Assembly (NCBI GenBank): GCA_035527715.1
Contig: DATKZY010000187.1
Location: forward strand, 50,389-114,388
Direction of reading: 5' to 3'
Source: DSUN01 sp035527715
GTDB taxonomy: Bacteria; Planctomycetota; PUPC01; DSUN01
Length of the DNA stretch: 64,000 nt
Shown here: one piece after another, positions 41,001 through 48,317 of the stretch
How the letters are laid out: each line of letters starts with the position of its first letter
Position numbering within the stretch: the stretch's first letter is position 1
Translations under genes and position numbers: made by a program
Notes under the pieces: generated by a model
The model's input: only the letters and a program-made list of their open reading frames with translations
What the model was told of the DNA's origin: nothing
The model's database searches: none

Positions 41001-42881
41001 CAGGCGGGGTGGATGCCCGACCCGTTGCTGCCGTTCCAGCTCTTCGACGTCGAGCCGGGCGAGGCCCGCTCGCTGCTTCTCACCGTGGAGGTGCCGCCCG
41101 ACCTGTTGCCCGGCGAGTACGAGAGCGAGGTCACCGTGCAGCCGCGGGGCATGGAGCCCGTGCGAGTGGCGGTGCGCCTGCGCCGCTGGGGCTTCACCCT
41201 CGAGGGCCACCCCCTCGCGGTGTTCGGCCCGCTCGACGAGCGGGCGCTCAGCGCGCACTGCGCCTCCGGCAAGGCCGTTCCCCAGCCGCTTCGCCGCGCG
41301 CTCTACGAAATGCTGCTGCGCCACGGCGTGACCCCGGTGCCCCTGCTCGGCGGCGACGAGGCGGCGGACCTCGAGGAGGCCCTCTTCTGCCTCGAGGCCG
41401 GCGCGGGCGTAGTGGTCCTGCGCGAGGCTGCCTCCGTGGCCCCCGGGCCGCGGGAGGCCGACGTGGCTCGCGCCGCGCGCTGTGCCGACAGGATTCGCGA
41501 GGCCGGCTGGGGGCGCCGCGGCGCGCTCCTCCTGCCCCTGGCGCCCGACGCCGAGAGGGAGCGCTCCCGGATGGCCGCCTTCGCCCGCACCCTCGCCCGC
41601 GAGCACCCGGCGCTCCTGCTCCTCGCGGGGGGCGACAGCGACCCGCCCCTCGACCTGGTGACCCACGTGTGGCGCCGTCCCCTGGGCGCCGACCCGCCGC
41701 GCCGGCCCCACGACAACGACGTGGATGTCCGCCTCTCCCGCACCGCCCGCCGCGAGGGCTGGGAGCTTGTCGCCGGCTCGCCCGAATCCCCCGTGCCCGG
41801 TCTCCTCGTCACCAGCCCACTCCACCACGTCCGCCTCCTGCCCTGGCTCGCCTGGCAGCACGGCGTCCGAGCCCTCTTCCTCCGCGGCGTGACCCGGTGG
41901 CAGGAGGACGACGATTTGCGCGACGGCGCCCTCGTCTACCCGCTCCCTCTTCCCGCACACCCCGCTCCCGGGGGGGGAGGGTGCTGCGCCTCGCTGCGCC
42001 TCGTGGCCCTCCGCGACGGCATCGAGGACTACGCCTGCCTGCGCCTGCTCTGGGACCGCGCGCGCCTGCTGCGCGAGCGCGCCGCCGCACGACACGGGCC
42101 CCTCCTGGCCGCGGCGGAACGCCTTCTCGCCGACGCCGCCGGCGGCATCGGCACCCTCCAGCGCCCGTGCCGCGACCCACACGTGCTCGCGACCCTGCGC
42201 GCGCGGCTGGCCCGCGAGCTCGAGCGTCTCGACGCCGCCTGGTGGGCCGAGGTGGACGCCGCGAAGGACCTCCCGCCTCCGCCGCCCGCCCTCACCGCGA
42301 AGCCGGGCGACGGCCAGATCGTCCTCACCTGGGGCAGGAGCCCCGACGCCAAGGTCGTCGGCTACAACGTCTTCCGCAGCCGCGCTCCCGAGGCCGGCTT
42401 CGCGCGCCTCAACGCCCTTCCCATCGAGGGCCTCACCTACGTGGACCGCTCGGTGGCCAACGACGTCACCTACCACTACTTCCTGCGCTCGTGCCGCGAC
42501 GGGCTGGTGGACGGCCCTCGGAGCGCCCTGGCCTCCGCCCAGGCCCGCCCGGCGCCGCGCATCGTGTGGCTGCCCGGCGCCACGCCCCGCCACGGCGTCG
42601 CCGGGCCCTGCCGCATCGCGCTCCGCGTCGAGGGGCCCGGCACGGCCGGCCTCCTGCCCCTCGTGCGCCCGCAGATGGACTACGCGGCCGCCGGCGCCGC
42701 GTTCGACGGCTTCGAGGACATGACGCGCCAGGACGACGGCACCTGGGCCTTCGACATTCCCGACCTCGGCTGGCGCCGCCTCGCCGGCGAGAGGCTCCGC
42801 ATCCAGGCGCGCATCGTGGACCGCCAGGGCCGCGTCGTCACGCCCCCGGTCGAGCGCAGCGAAACCATCGGCGCGCCCTGA
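38058..42881 (+). CDS. Very large multidomain protein: membrane domain, PHP-like, DUF4091/GH123-like, FN3
   Basis: 1607 residues. Four hydrophobic segments in residues 1-165 resemble the upstream small protein. Residues about 195-520 recall a degenerate PHP-type phosphoesterase ('HSTWDSHGAWLCGDLG'), followed by a Pro-rich linker (about 580-630), a beta-rich carbohydrate-binding-like region, a DUF4091/GH123-like module with 'LRDGIEDYACLRLLWDRA' (about 1317), an FN3 domain (about 1410-1495, 'GQIVLTWGRSPDAKVVGYNVFR') and a last beta domain. This suggests an inner-membrane-anchored, outward-facing glycan-active or glycan-sensing protein. Two palindromes at 39056-39103 encode 'AQASSLWATGKMPVP' in frame. 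The PHP assignment is weak. Confidence 0.75.
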   Translation: MPMPQVHFAVGMGAASLLGVPLLVLRRRWLLWLPLVMTACGALALVPDVVARGRDFLPGPAAERGRTHTPAANVFFLHTWLDRQPALYAPAVADLAFQAVALMYLASAIGYAAFLRWGLPRMAEAGEALARLRRETASYRPVAALLGLLPLVVAGAAAVWTLWPKRPAGAPAQGQEALDPAQWAQLVSRRLGVAVGQRLGVVHSTWDSHGAWLCGDLGARVSPDAPGAAELVERAKANGCDFVALLDGASPDDLAAARQKHPDMALLAGLVWDAPTRRGAERAIVLVPPQAREAAVLADFRRQFAGPGGSAEDALRWLDAHGASPKAQPVVLAAQASSLWATGKMPVPPGSGEGWPDLFSWRRTNGLFIGFLGLPGAERLSAREARSQWDPRVAAVGGMWDRFLDGGFRLWGAAAASGFQDPARQFWPGEFARTHVWCRGRAAEDVLGGLRDGCFWAVEGAVVRALDFGVNAPTLERPARMGEVARVAPGDEVTVELALDVPPTDFAGRPSQLDEVELVSNFGGEAEVVARFRNVHDVRRLEHRLPPAQDANGGLGFYVRARGSRRVDAGARLFFYTNPIRVLVRPGLAPPAPPGAAPVRVASAHRPVEPAPPKPKTATPVAPPPEDDVRARLAAVGLPAGVSPVCVETFQKPPGRQWLGAHVSIIGDRGPALGDEELRVELLQRIPLGEATRLFFRCYALDCARLTLVARPGGGAAACQAVRELPERQWVEFDLSLGDDFLPLRGTSGRLGPPGEVQALEWAGARLGPLSRFYVTDVVVYEPTPASRQGLALKQAVDLDAALRETAGRGATAAMQQRAQAALDRLAAWRARLDPRRGPPTPDELAAVRRDLAELAAESRCLGWQAAMTRTFRLGDPRFAVTLAAPGQRISARNPALNPSPQIARSWDLAAAGAEAESVQIVVIALWDRLEAVAVGVSPFVPVARDGAEGPPGGERAATLPTSLALVGEAMVRPGPLLAPEQAGWMPDPLLPFQLFDVEPGEARSLLLTVEVPPDLLPGEYESEVTVQPRGMEPVRVAVRLRRWGFTLEGHPLAVFGPLDERALSAHCASGKAVPQPLRRALYEMLLRHGVTPVPLLGGDEAADLEEALFCLEAGAGVVVLREAASVAPGPREADVARAARCADRIREAGWGRRGALLLPLAPDAERERSRMAAFARTLAREHPALLLLAGGDSDPPLDLVTHVWRRPLGADPPRRPHDNDVDVRLSRTARREGWELVAGSPESPVPGLLVTSPLHHVRLLPWLAWQHGVRALFLRGVTRWQEDDDLRDGALVYPLPLPAHPAPGGGGCCASLRLVALRDGIEDYACLRLLWDRARLLRERAAARHGPLLAAAERLLADAAGGIGTLQRPCRDPHVLATLRARLARELERLDAAWWAEVDAAKDLPPPPPALTAKPGDGQIVLTWGRSPDAKVVGYNVFRSRAPEAGFARLNALPIEGLTYVDRSVANDVTYHYFLRSCRDGLVDGPRSALASAQARPAPRIVWLPGATPRHGVAGPCRIALRVEGPGTAGLLPLVRPQMDYAAAGAAFDGFEDMTRQDDGTWAFDIPDLGWRRLAGERLRIQARIVDRQGRVVTPPVERSETIGAP
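39056..39103. repeat. double palindrome of the GGCACAGGC family, in frame
   Basis: CACAGGCT/AGCCTGTG and CACAGGCA/TGCCTGTG hairpins in series; ends GGCACAGGC and GCCTGTGCC are complementary. Translated as AQASSLWATGKMPVPP in the giant protein. Confidence 0.88.
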
Positions 42882-42954
42882 GGCCACGCCGCGCCCACCC
42901 GGCCGGGTTTCGTCGCCCCGCGCCGAAGCGCATTGTGTTCGAAGGAGTGACCCG

Positions 42955-43785
42955 ATGTCGTTCGCCCAGAAGCTCCTCGCCGCCCTCTGGCTGGCCGCCG
43001 CCGCGCTCGCCGGCGGAGTGCCCGGCCGCGAGCCGCCCCTGAACTTCCCCGACATCGTGGCGCGCGTGCGCTGCGGGATCGGCGTCGTCGGCACCTACAA
43101 CCCGGCCAAGCGCCCCTCCCTCGAATTCCACGCCTCCGGCTTCTTCCTCAGCGACAAGGGCCACTTCGTCACCGCCAACCACGTGCTCGAAACCATCGCC
43201 CAGCGCAAGCGCCTCGGCGACCTGCGCGTCTTCCTGCCCAGCGACGCCACCCGCGACGGCCACCGCGCCACCGTCGTGGCCACCGACGCCAGGCACGACG
43301 TCGCGCTGCTCCTGGTCGAGGGCGGCGACTTCGTCCCCCTCGAGCTGGGCGACTCCGCCCGCGTCCGCGAGGGGCAGGCCATCGCCCTCACCGGCTTCCC
43401 CTTCGGCTTCTTCCTCGACCTGCACCCCTCCACCTGCGTCGGCATCATCAGCAGCATCAGCCCCATCGCCCTCCCCATGCACGGCAGCCGCCTGCCGGAT
43501 GCCGAGATGCGCGAGGCCCTGCGCAGCCCGTTCAACGTCTTCCAGCTCGACGCCACGGCCAACCCCGGCCACAGCGGCGGGCCGCTCTTCGACCCCGAGA
43601 CCGGCAAGGTCCTGGGCGTCGTCAACAGCGGCTTCATCCGCAAGACCAAGGAACAAGTCATCTCCACCGGCATCAGCTACGCCATGCCCATCCACCTCGC
43701 CAGGCCCACGCTCGACGAGGGCCTGAAGGCCAAGCCGGGCCTCCTGCCGCTGAAGGTGGGTGGCCAAGAGCCTTTGAGGAAATGA
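42955..43785 (+). CDS. Secreted trypsin-like serine protease
   Basis: 276 residues. A signal peptide (1-20, ending ALAGG) is followed by an S1C-like protease domain with catalytic H76 (FVTANHV), D115 (ARHDVALL) and S207 (NPGHSGGPLF). There is no PDZ domain, so it is shorter than DegP/HtrA (about 450 residues). 'GFPFGFFLDLHPSTCVGIISSISP' is typical of the group. Probably periplasmic. ATG 42955 has GGAG 9 nt upstream. Its stop overlaps the next small frame (ATGA). Confidence 0.9.
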   Translation: MSFAQKLLAALWLAAAALAGGVPGREPPLNFPDIVARVRCGIGVVGTYNPAKRPSLEFHASGFFLSDKGHFVTANHVLETIAQRKRLGDLRVFLPSDATRDGHRATVVATDARHDVALLLVEGGDFVPLELGDSARVREGQAIALTGFPFGFFLDLHPSTCVGIISSISPIALPMHGSRLPDAEMREALRSPFNVFQLDATANPGHSGGPLFDPETGKVLGVVNSGFIRKTKEQVISTGISYAMPIHLARPTLDEGLKAKPGLLPLKVGGQEPLRK

Positions 43786-44150
43786 GCCGCAACCACCCAC
43801 GTTGTCATTCCGAGCTTGTCGAGGAACCTTTCAAGGGTATTGCCGCAACAGCGAGTTCTGCCTCGATCTGCGTCAGTTCCCCGCCCGAGCGTTGTGCCAG
43901 GCCTTACAGCGGCGGCGTCGAGAAAGTCACCCCGCCCTTGCACGCCGGCTTGCCCCTCGCCCAGGTCGCCGCGGAGTTCCTCGGCCTGGAGCGCGGCCAC
44001 ACGCCCCTGGTCCCCGCCCTCGAGTGGTCGCGCACCCACGGCTCCCGCCTCGCCGTCACGTTCGACGGCGCGGCCCTGTTCCGGGGCTTCCTTGCTGCCA
44101 TAGACCAGGCCTGGTCGAAGCCATTCGAGGAACGACCGGGCGACCGTTAG
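43782..44150 (+). CDS. Hypothetical small protein, probably altered by a repeat
   Basis: 122 residues, not recognised. The C-terminal two thirds ('LPLAQVAAEFLGLERGHTPLVPALEW...') have the GC-rich third positions of real genes here. Residues 7-18 ('RCHSELVEEPFK') come from the interspersed motif at 43804-43832, and the following low-complexity stretch is not protein-like. The ATG overlaps the protease stop (ATGA), which allows coupled translation. It may be a decayed gene. Confidence 0.35.
   Translation: MSRNHPRCHSELVEEPFKGIAATASSASICVSSPPERCARPYSGGVEKVTPPLHAGLPLAQVAAEFLGLERGHTPLVPALEWSRTHGSRLAVTFDGAALFRGFLAAIDQAWSKPFEERPGDR
43804..43832. repeat. interspersed motif encoding CHSELVEEPF
   Basis: GTCATTCCGAGCTTGTCGAG followed by GAACCTTTC, a motif that recurs in many bacterial contigs in coding and non-coding places. 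One copy is present here. Confidence 0.5.
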
Positions 44151-44186
44151 CCTGTAGCGGGGCCGCCGGAACACTGCGACCAGAGC

Positions 44187-44214
44187 GGGGTCACATCTTC
44201 CTTGTCATTTGGCA
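44187..44214. repeat. degenerate half copy of the 57-bp palindrome
   Basis: GGGGTCACATCTTC followed by CTTGT and CATTTGGCA matches the left half of copies A-D with a small insertion. The right arm is absent. It is the only copy outside an ORF and the only one that has decayed. Confidence 0.8.
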
Positions 44215-44229
44215 ATCAGAGTCGGCCCA

Positions 44230-44258
44230 TTGACTCCGGGGGGCGGTCGGGGTAGTCT
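44230..44258 (+). promoter_or_regulatory. sigma-70-like promoter before the exosortase module
   Basis: TTGACT at 44230-44235 and TAGTCT at 44253-44258 are 17 bp apart, about 85 nt before the deacetylase start. Confidence 0.4.
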
Positions 44259-44308
44259 ATTGTGTTAGTGCGATGGCGGGGCGGGTCAGAAGGCGCGGAG
44301 CCTGGCGT

Positions 44309-44336
44309 GACACCCGTAACACGAAACCCGGAACAA
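44309..44336. repeat. degenerate heptamer tract at a gene start
   Basis: Units GACACCC, GTAACAC, GAAACCC, GGAACAA keep a 7-nt period just upstream of the deacetylase start at 44343. Confidence 0.6.
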
Positions 44337-44342
44337 GGCATC

Positions 44343-45257
44343 GTGAATGCGATGAGCTGCGACCTCGAGGAGTACTTCCAGGTGCAGTGCTGCGACGGGG
44401 TGATCGCGCCCGAGGCGTGGGACACCATGCCTTCGCGCCTGGAGCCGAGCACGGAACGGGTGCTGGCGCTGCTCGACGAGGCAGGCGTGAAAGCGACCTT
44501 TTTCGTCCTGGGCTGGAACGCCGAGCGGCACCCCGACCTGGTGCGGCGCATCGCGGCTGCGGGCCACGAGATCGCCTCGCACGGCTACGCGCACAAGATG
44601 ATCCCCGACCAGAGGCCCGAGGAGTTCCGGGCCGACGTGTGCCGGGCCAAAGCGCTGCTGGAGGACCTCACGGGCCGGCCCGTGCTGGGCTACCGGGCGC
44701 CGACCTTCTCGATCACCGAGCGCTCGCGGTGGGCCATCGCCATCCTGGCCGAGGCCGGCTACCGCTACGATTCGAGCGTCTTCCCCATCCGCCACGACCG
44801 CTACGGCATCCCCGACGCCCCGCGATTCCTGCATGAGCTGAACGGGGCGGAGTGCGGAATGCGGGGTGCGGAATGCGGGGTGCGGAATGCGGAAGGGACG
44901 GACAGGCCGCACCTCATTGAGTTCCCGCCCACGACTCTGCGGGTGCTGGGCACGAACGTGCCGGTGGCGGGCGGCGGCTACCTGCGGCTCCTTCCCGCGC
45001 GGCTGATTCTGGCCGCGCTGCGCCGCGTGAACCGCCTGGGGCACCCGGCCATCGTGTACTTTCATCCCTGGGAGCTGGACCCCGAGGCGCCGCGGCTGCC
45101 GCTGCGGGGCCTGCGCCGCTTCCGCCACTACGTGGGCCTTGCCCGCGCGGCCGCCAAGTTGCGGCTCCTGCTGCGCGGCCTCGCCTTCACCACTGCCGCC
45201 ACGGTCGTCGGGCACTGGGTGGCCGCGCACCACAAGGGGGAAACAGCGAATGGGTAG
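44343..45257 (+). CDS. Exosortase-system polysaccharide deacetylase
   Basis: 304 residues. The N-terminus 'NAMSCDLEEYFQVQ' and 'KATFFVLGWNAERHPDLVRRIAAAGHEIASHGYAHKMI' match the XrtA/PEP-CTERM-associated deacetylase family (TIGR03006-like), including the C-terminal DUF3473-like 'YFHPWELDPEAPRLPLRGLRRFRHYVG'. A seven-unit heptamer tract (44849-44897) encodes 'AECGMRGAECGVRNAEG' between 'FLHELNG' and 'PHLIEFPPTTL', where relatives are shorter. Start GTG 44343 or ATG 44352; upstream sequence is repeat. The product would deacetylate an exopolysaccharide that is co-exported with exosortase substrates. Confidence 0.87.
   Translation: MNAMSCDLEEYFQVQCCDGVIAPEAWDTMPSRLEPSTERVLALLDEAGVKATFFVLGWNAERHPDLVRRIAAAGHEIASHGYAHKMIPDQRPEEFRADVCRAKALLEDLTGRPVLGYRAPTFSITERSRWAIAILAEAGYRYDSSVFPIRHDRYGIPDAPRFLHELNGAECGMRGAECGVRNAEGTDRPHLIEFPPTTLRVLGTNVPVAGGGYLRLLPARLILAALRRVNRLGHPAIVYFHPWELDPEAPRLPLRGLRRFRHYVGLARAAAKLRLLLRGLAFTTAATVVGHWVAAHHKGETANG
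44849..44897. repeat. in-frame heptamer tract (GGAATGC/GGGGTGC x7)
   Basis: Seven units alternate GGAATGC and GGGGTGC, with GGAGTGC at the start and GGAAGGG at the end. The frame of the deacetylase stays open through all of them. Confidence 0.92.
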
Positions 45258-45573
45258 TCTCGCAACCGTGCTGGATTGCGTGTTTATCGTCGCGTTCGGC
45301 GCCTGGGCCTACGTGGCAGCCGGGCGCAAACGACGCGATCAGGTGGGCTGGCCCCTCATCGCCGCCGTGGCCTTCTGGCTCCCCGGCTATCTCATGCAGG
45401 ACGTGATCTTCCCGCTCCTGGCCGAGAAGCTGGGCTGGACGGCCGAGTGCCAGGCGGCGTGGCGAAAGCCGTCGGCCTACATCGTCGGCGGCCTGTGCGC
45501 CCTGGGGGTGGACCTGTACCTGACGTTCTTCGTGCGCCCGGCAGCGGAGCCGCCGAAGCAGGCGGCGCCGTAG
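45250..45573 (+). CDS. Small membrane protein duplicated in the exosortase N-terminus
   Basis: 107 residues with two or three hydrophobic segments ('VFIVAFGAWAYVAA', 'PLIAAVAFWLPGYLM', 'YIVGGLCALGVDLYLTFFV'). Aligned by eye without gaps, 76 of the first 97 residues are identical to residues 1-97 of the exosortase that starts 372 bp downstream. Unrecognised as a family. ATG 45250 overlaps the deacetylase stop. The close duplicate suggests that it interacts with the exosortase or with the same partner. Confidence 0.8.
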   Translation: MGSLATVLDCVFIVAFGAWAYVAAGRKRRDQVGWPLIAAVAFWLPGYLMQDVIFPLLAEKLGWTAECQAAWRKPSAYIVGGLCALGVDLYLTFFVRPAAEPPKQAAP

Positions 45574-45621
45574 GCGGCCCCGCGCGGCCGCACGCCAGGC
45601 CCCCGGCGGGAGAATCTGCGA

Positions 45622-47190
45622 ATGGATAAGATCGCCGCTCTGCTGGATGGCGTCTTCATCGTCGTCTTCGGCGCCTGGGCCTACGTCGTCGCCAAGAGGA
45701 AGCGGCGCGACGAGGTCGGCTGGCTGCTCATTGCCGCCGTGGCCTTCTGGCTGCCGGGGTACCTGATGCAGGACGTCCTCTTCCCGCTTCTGGCGAAGCA
45801 CCTCGGGTGGACGCCCGAGTGCCAGGAGACGTGGCGGAAGCCCTCGGCCTTCATCGTCGGCGGCCTGTGTGCCCTGCTCGTGGACCTCTATCTGACGTTG
45901 TTCGTCAAGCCGCTGCCCCCGGCGCCCGAGGCGGGCGGCGGGGCGCCGCCGGCCGCCGGGGCCGGCCCGACCCCTCCGCCGGGCGAGGGCGGCGAGGCCC
46001 AGCCGCCCGCGGCCGGCGACGAGGGGGCCGCTGCACAGGAGATGGGCGCGCCCGCCCCAGCGGCCGGCCCCGACCTCCGCGCCGAGGGCCCCCTGGACTA
46101 CCTGGCCCGCTACTGGCCCACGGGCATCATCGTCCTCATGTACCTCCTCCCTACCCTCGATGCCTTCGAGCCGATCATGCCGCGCCTCGGCTTCACCCGA
46201 GTCCACGGCGGGCCCTACCCGCCCTATCGCGAGCTCGCGGCGTCCCTGCTCGTGGGCGTGCAGGTGTGGCTCTGGGGCCGGCGACTGGCGCCTGCGCTCC
46301 TGTGCGCCCTGTTCTGCGCGGCGTTCATCCCCGAGATGAACTGGATGGAGTGGCAGTGGAGCCGCGGCAGCTCCTACTACTCGCACGGCTACCTGGTGCC
46401 CTTCGTGACCCTGTGGCTCGTGTGGATGAACCGCCAGCGCCTGGCGAAGCTGGAGCCGAAGGGCGACCTGTGCGGCGTGGGGCTTCTCACCCTCGGGTTT
46501 GGCCTGCTGCTCCTGCTGGCGGGCGCCTACCTGCGCATGGGCTCCATTCAGGGGGCGAGCTTTCTCGTCGTGCTCTGCGGCCTCGTGTTCTTCCTCTACG
46601 GCCGCGCGATCAGCCGCGTGCTCCTCTTCCCCCTGCTGTTCACCGCCTCGATGATCCCGCTGTCCATGTGGGCGCTCGACGCCTTCACGTTTCCGCTGAA
46701 GATGTTCGCCACCGCCGGCACGGTGCAGGTCGTCAACGGCCTCCACACCGCCGGGATGCATCCCCACCGCGTGGCGCAGGAGGGGAATGAGGTGACGTGG
46801 CGCCTGGCCGACGGCACGAAGGACAAGCTGACGGTGGCCGAGGCGTGCAGCGGCCTGAAATCGCTCATCGCCCTCCTCACCTTCGGCGCCCTGCTGGCCT
46901 ACCTGGCCAAGCTCTCGCGGCGGCACAAGCTCGTGCTGTTCCTCGCCGGGATCCCCGTGGCGCTCCTGGCCAACATGTGGCGCATCATCACCCTGGTTCT
47001 GCTCGCGGGCCGCTGGGGCTCGAAGGTGGCGCAGCCCGACCACTTCGTGCACGATGCGACCGGCCTGGGCATTTTCGTCGTGGCCTTCATCCTTTTCTTC
47101 ACCTTCGAGCGCGTGCTCCAGAGGTTCGAGCCCGGCGGCGCCGAGGCGGAGCCGCAGGACCTTGGACCCCTCGTCGCCGCCTCACCCTGA
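45622..47190 (+). CDS. Exosortase with N-terminal fusion domain
   Basis: 522 residues, longer than a typical exosortase of about 300. Residues 1-97 are the duplicated small membrane domain, followed by a Pro/Ala/Gly-rich linker (about 98-155) and the exosortase core with about eight helices. The catalytic triad is C409 ('VAEACSGLKSL'), R454 ('NMWRI') and H477 ('VHDATG'). Exosortases cleave and reattach proteins with PEP-CTERM-type tails at the inner membrane. It is coupled to EpsI (TGATG). Substrates are not in this window. Confidence 0.93.
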   Translation: MDKIAALLDGVFIVVFGAWAYVVAKRKRRDEVGWLLIAAVAFWLPGYLMQDVLFPLLAKHLGWTPECQETWRKPSAFIVGGLCALLVDLYLTLFVKPLPPAPEAGGGAPPAAGAGPTPPPGEGGEAQPPAAGDEGAAAQEMGAPAPAAGPDLRAEGPLDYLARYWPTGIIVLMYLLPTLDAFEPIMPRLGFTRVHGGPYPPYRELAASLLVGVQVWLWGRRLAPALLCALFCAAFIPEMNWMEWQWSRGSSYYSHGYLVPFVTLWLVWMNRQRLAKLEPKGDLCGVGLLTLGFGLLLLLAGAYLRMGSIQGASFLVVLCGLVFFLYGRAISRVLLFPLLFTASMIPLSMWALDAFTFPLKMFATAGTVQVVNGLHTAGMHPHRVAQEGNEVTWRLADGTKDKLTVAEACSGLKSLIALLTFGALLAYLAKLSRRHKLVLFLAGIPVALLANMWRIITLVLLAGRWGSKVAQPDHFVHDATGLGIFVVAFILFFTFERVLQRFEPGGAEAEPQDLGPLVAASP

Positions 47191-47855
47191 TGCCGGAGAA
47201 AACGCCCATGCGCACCCTCAACCAGCGCTACGCCGTGGCCAGCGTTCTCCTGGGGGCTGTGGCGCCCCTCGTCCTTTACCTGAGCTACAGCGTCCCGCCG
47301 CCCTCCGACGTCGGGAACATCGCCAAGGCCATCCCCTCGGACCTCGGGAAGTGGACGGCTGTGGACGAGAAGGTCGGCGGGACCCCTGAGGAAAGGGCGA
47401 TCCTCCAGACCGATGCCATCTTCACGCGCACCTACTCGTGCGGCACCTTCCCCAGTTTCGACCTCTCGATCGTCTACGCCCAGGACAACCCCAACGCCAT
47501 CCATCCCCCCGAGCTGTGCTACAAGGGCAGCGGCTGGACCGAGACGGTCCGCGACACGATCGCGCTCGCCGTCGGCGAGCAGGTGTTCCACCTGAATCGC
47601 CGGCACTTCGTCCGCGGCACGGGAGCCCGCATGTGGGTCCTCTACTGGTTCAAGGCCGGCTCGGAGAACACCCCCCGCTACCTGAGCTTCCACTGGGCGG
47701 CGCTCAAGGCGCGGCTGCTGCGGAGCGGCTGCTCGTGCGCCCTCCTCCAGGTGCGGGCCGAGTTCGACCCGTCCGCCCACGGCAGCGAGGTGCTGGCGGA
47801 GCTTCAGAAGTTCGCCGCTGTCGCCATACCGGCCGTCAGCGCCGCCATCCCCTAG
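47190..47855 (+). CDS. EpsI-type exosortase-associated protein
   Basis: 221 residues. An N-terminal membrane helix ('VASVLLGAVAPLVLYLSY') is followed by a periplasmic domain with 'AIHPPELCYKGSGW', the hallmark of EpsI proteins that accompany or are fused to exosortases in exopolysaccharide loci. ATG 47190 is shared with the exosortase stop (TGATG); ATG 47208 has GGAG 10 nt upstream and is an alternative. Confidence 0.9.
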   Translation: MPEKTPMRTLNQRYAVASVLLGAVAPLVLYLSYSVPPPSDVGNIAKAIPSDLGKWTAVDEKVGGTPEERAILQTDAIFTRTYSCGTFPSFDLSIVYAQDNPNAIHPPELCYKGSGWTETVRDTIALAVGEQVFHLNRRHFVRGTGARMWVLYWFKAGSENTPRYLSFHWAALKARLLRSGCSCALLQVRAEFDPSAHGSEVLAELQKFAAVAIPAVSAAIP

Positions 47856-48188
47856 GCTCCCACGGGCGTCCCGCGGGGGCCGCCAGCCGCGCGCGTGGGA
47901 CCCATCACCTGTCCGAAATCCCTGAATGCCCGCCGGGCCGCCCCAACACTGTTTGCGAATGGACACATGCGGTTCCGGGGAGCGAACACGACGCCATGTC
48001 CAGACCCAGCCGCGACTTAGGTGCGCGGACCCTCTCTCAGGCGTCTGGTGCTGCTGACAACGGGCGGCCCCGTGCTCGGGGCGCCGCGGAGGGGGAGGGC
48101 GCCCCATGTCGGAGGCCGGCTCCGCAAGTCCTGCTTCCATAAGCCTTTAGCTATTCTCGCGGCGGCGGCTGCGCCCCGTGCCGCAACC
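47856..48188. other. non-coding gap before the PilZ gene
   Basis: No convincing gene between the EpsI and PilZ genes (47856-48317). Its 3' part contains the sigma-54-type promoter at 48189-48202. Confidence 0.5.
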
Positions 48189-48203
48189 GGCATGAATGTT
48201 GCT
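48188..48203 (+). promoter_or_regulatory. sigma-54-type promoter (-24/-12)
   Basis: CGGCATG-AATG-TTGCT: GG at 48189-48190 and GC at 48201-48202 are separated by 10 bp, as the RpoN consensus TGGCACG-N4-TTGCA requires. It lies about 115 bp before the PilZ start codon. A bacterial enhancer-binding protein would be needed. Confidence 0.6.
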
Positions 48204-48317
48204 GTGTACCCCACCGGGCGGAGTGGTGCGCGAGGCGACGCTGCGCAGAGATGTGTTGGCGGCGAGCCGCCACCTTCCGCCAGAGAACCCCCGGACGGCT
48301 CGGTGGGAGTGCGCCCG

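Noticed and set aside
38870..43042. A second plus-strand frame of 1390 codons overlapping the giant gene
   Set aside because: Its translation is Arg/Pro/Gly-rich throughout, typical of a +1 or +2 shadow in high-GC DNA, and no domain is visible.
38442..43094. An open frame of 1550 codons on the minus strand
   Set aside because: Antisense to the giant multidomain protein and the protease start; low-complexity Arg/Gly/Ala/His composition. The plus-strand reading has recognisable domains.
43786..44340. PEP-CTERM target protein next to the exosortase
   Set aside because: No frame in this gap or elsewhere in the window ends with a PEP motif, a hydrophobic helix and a basic tail.
45187..47052. A 621-codon minus-strand frame across the exosortase
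   Set aside because: Antisense shadow of the exosortase and the small protein, both strongly supported by motifs.
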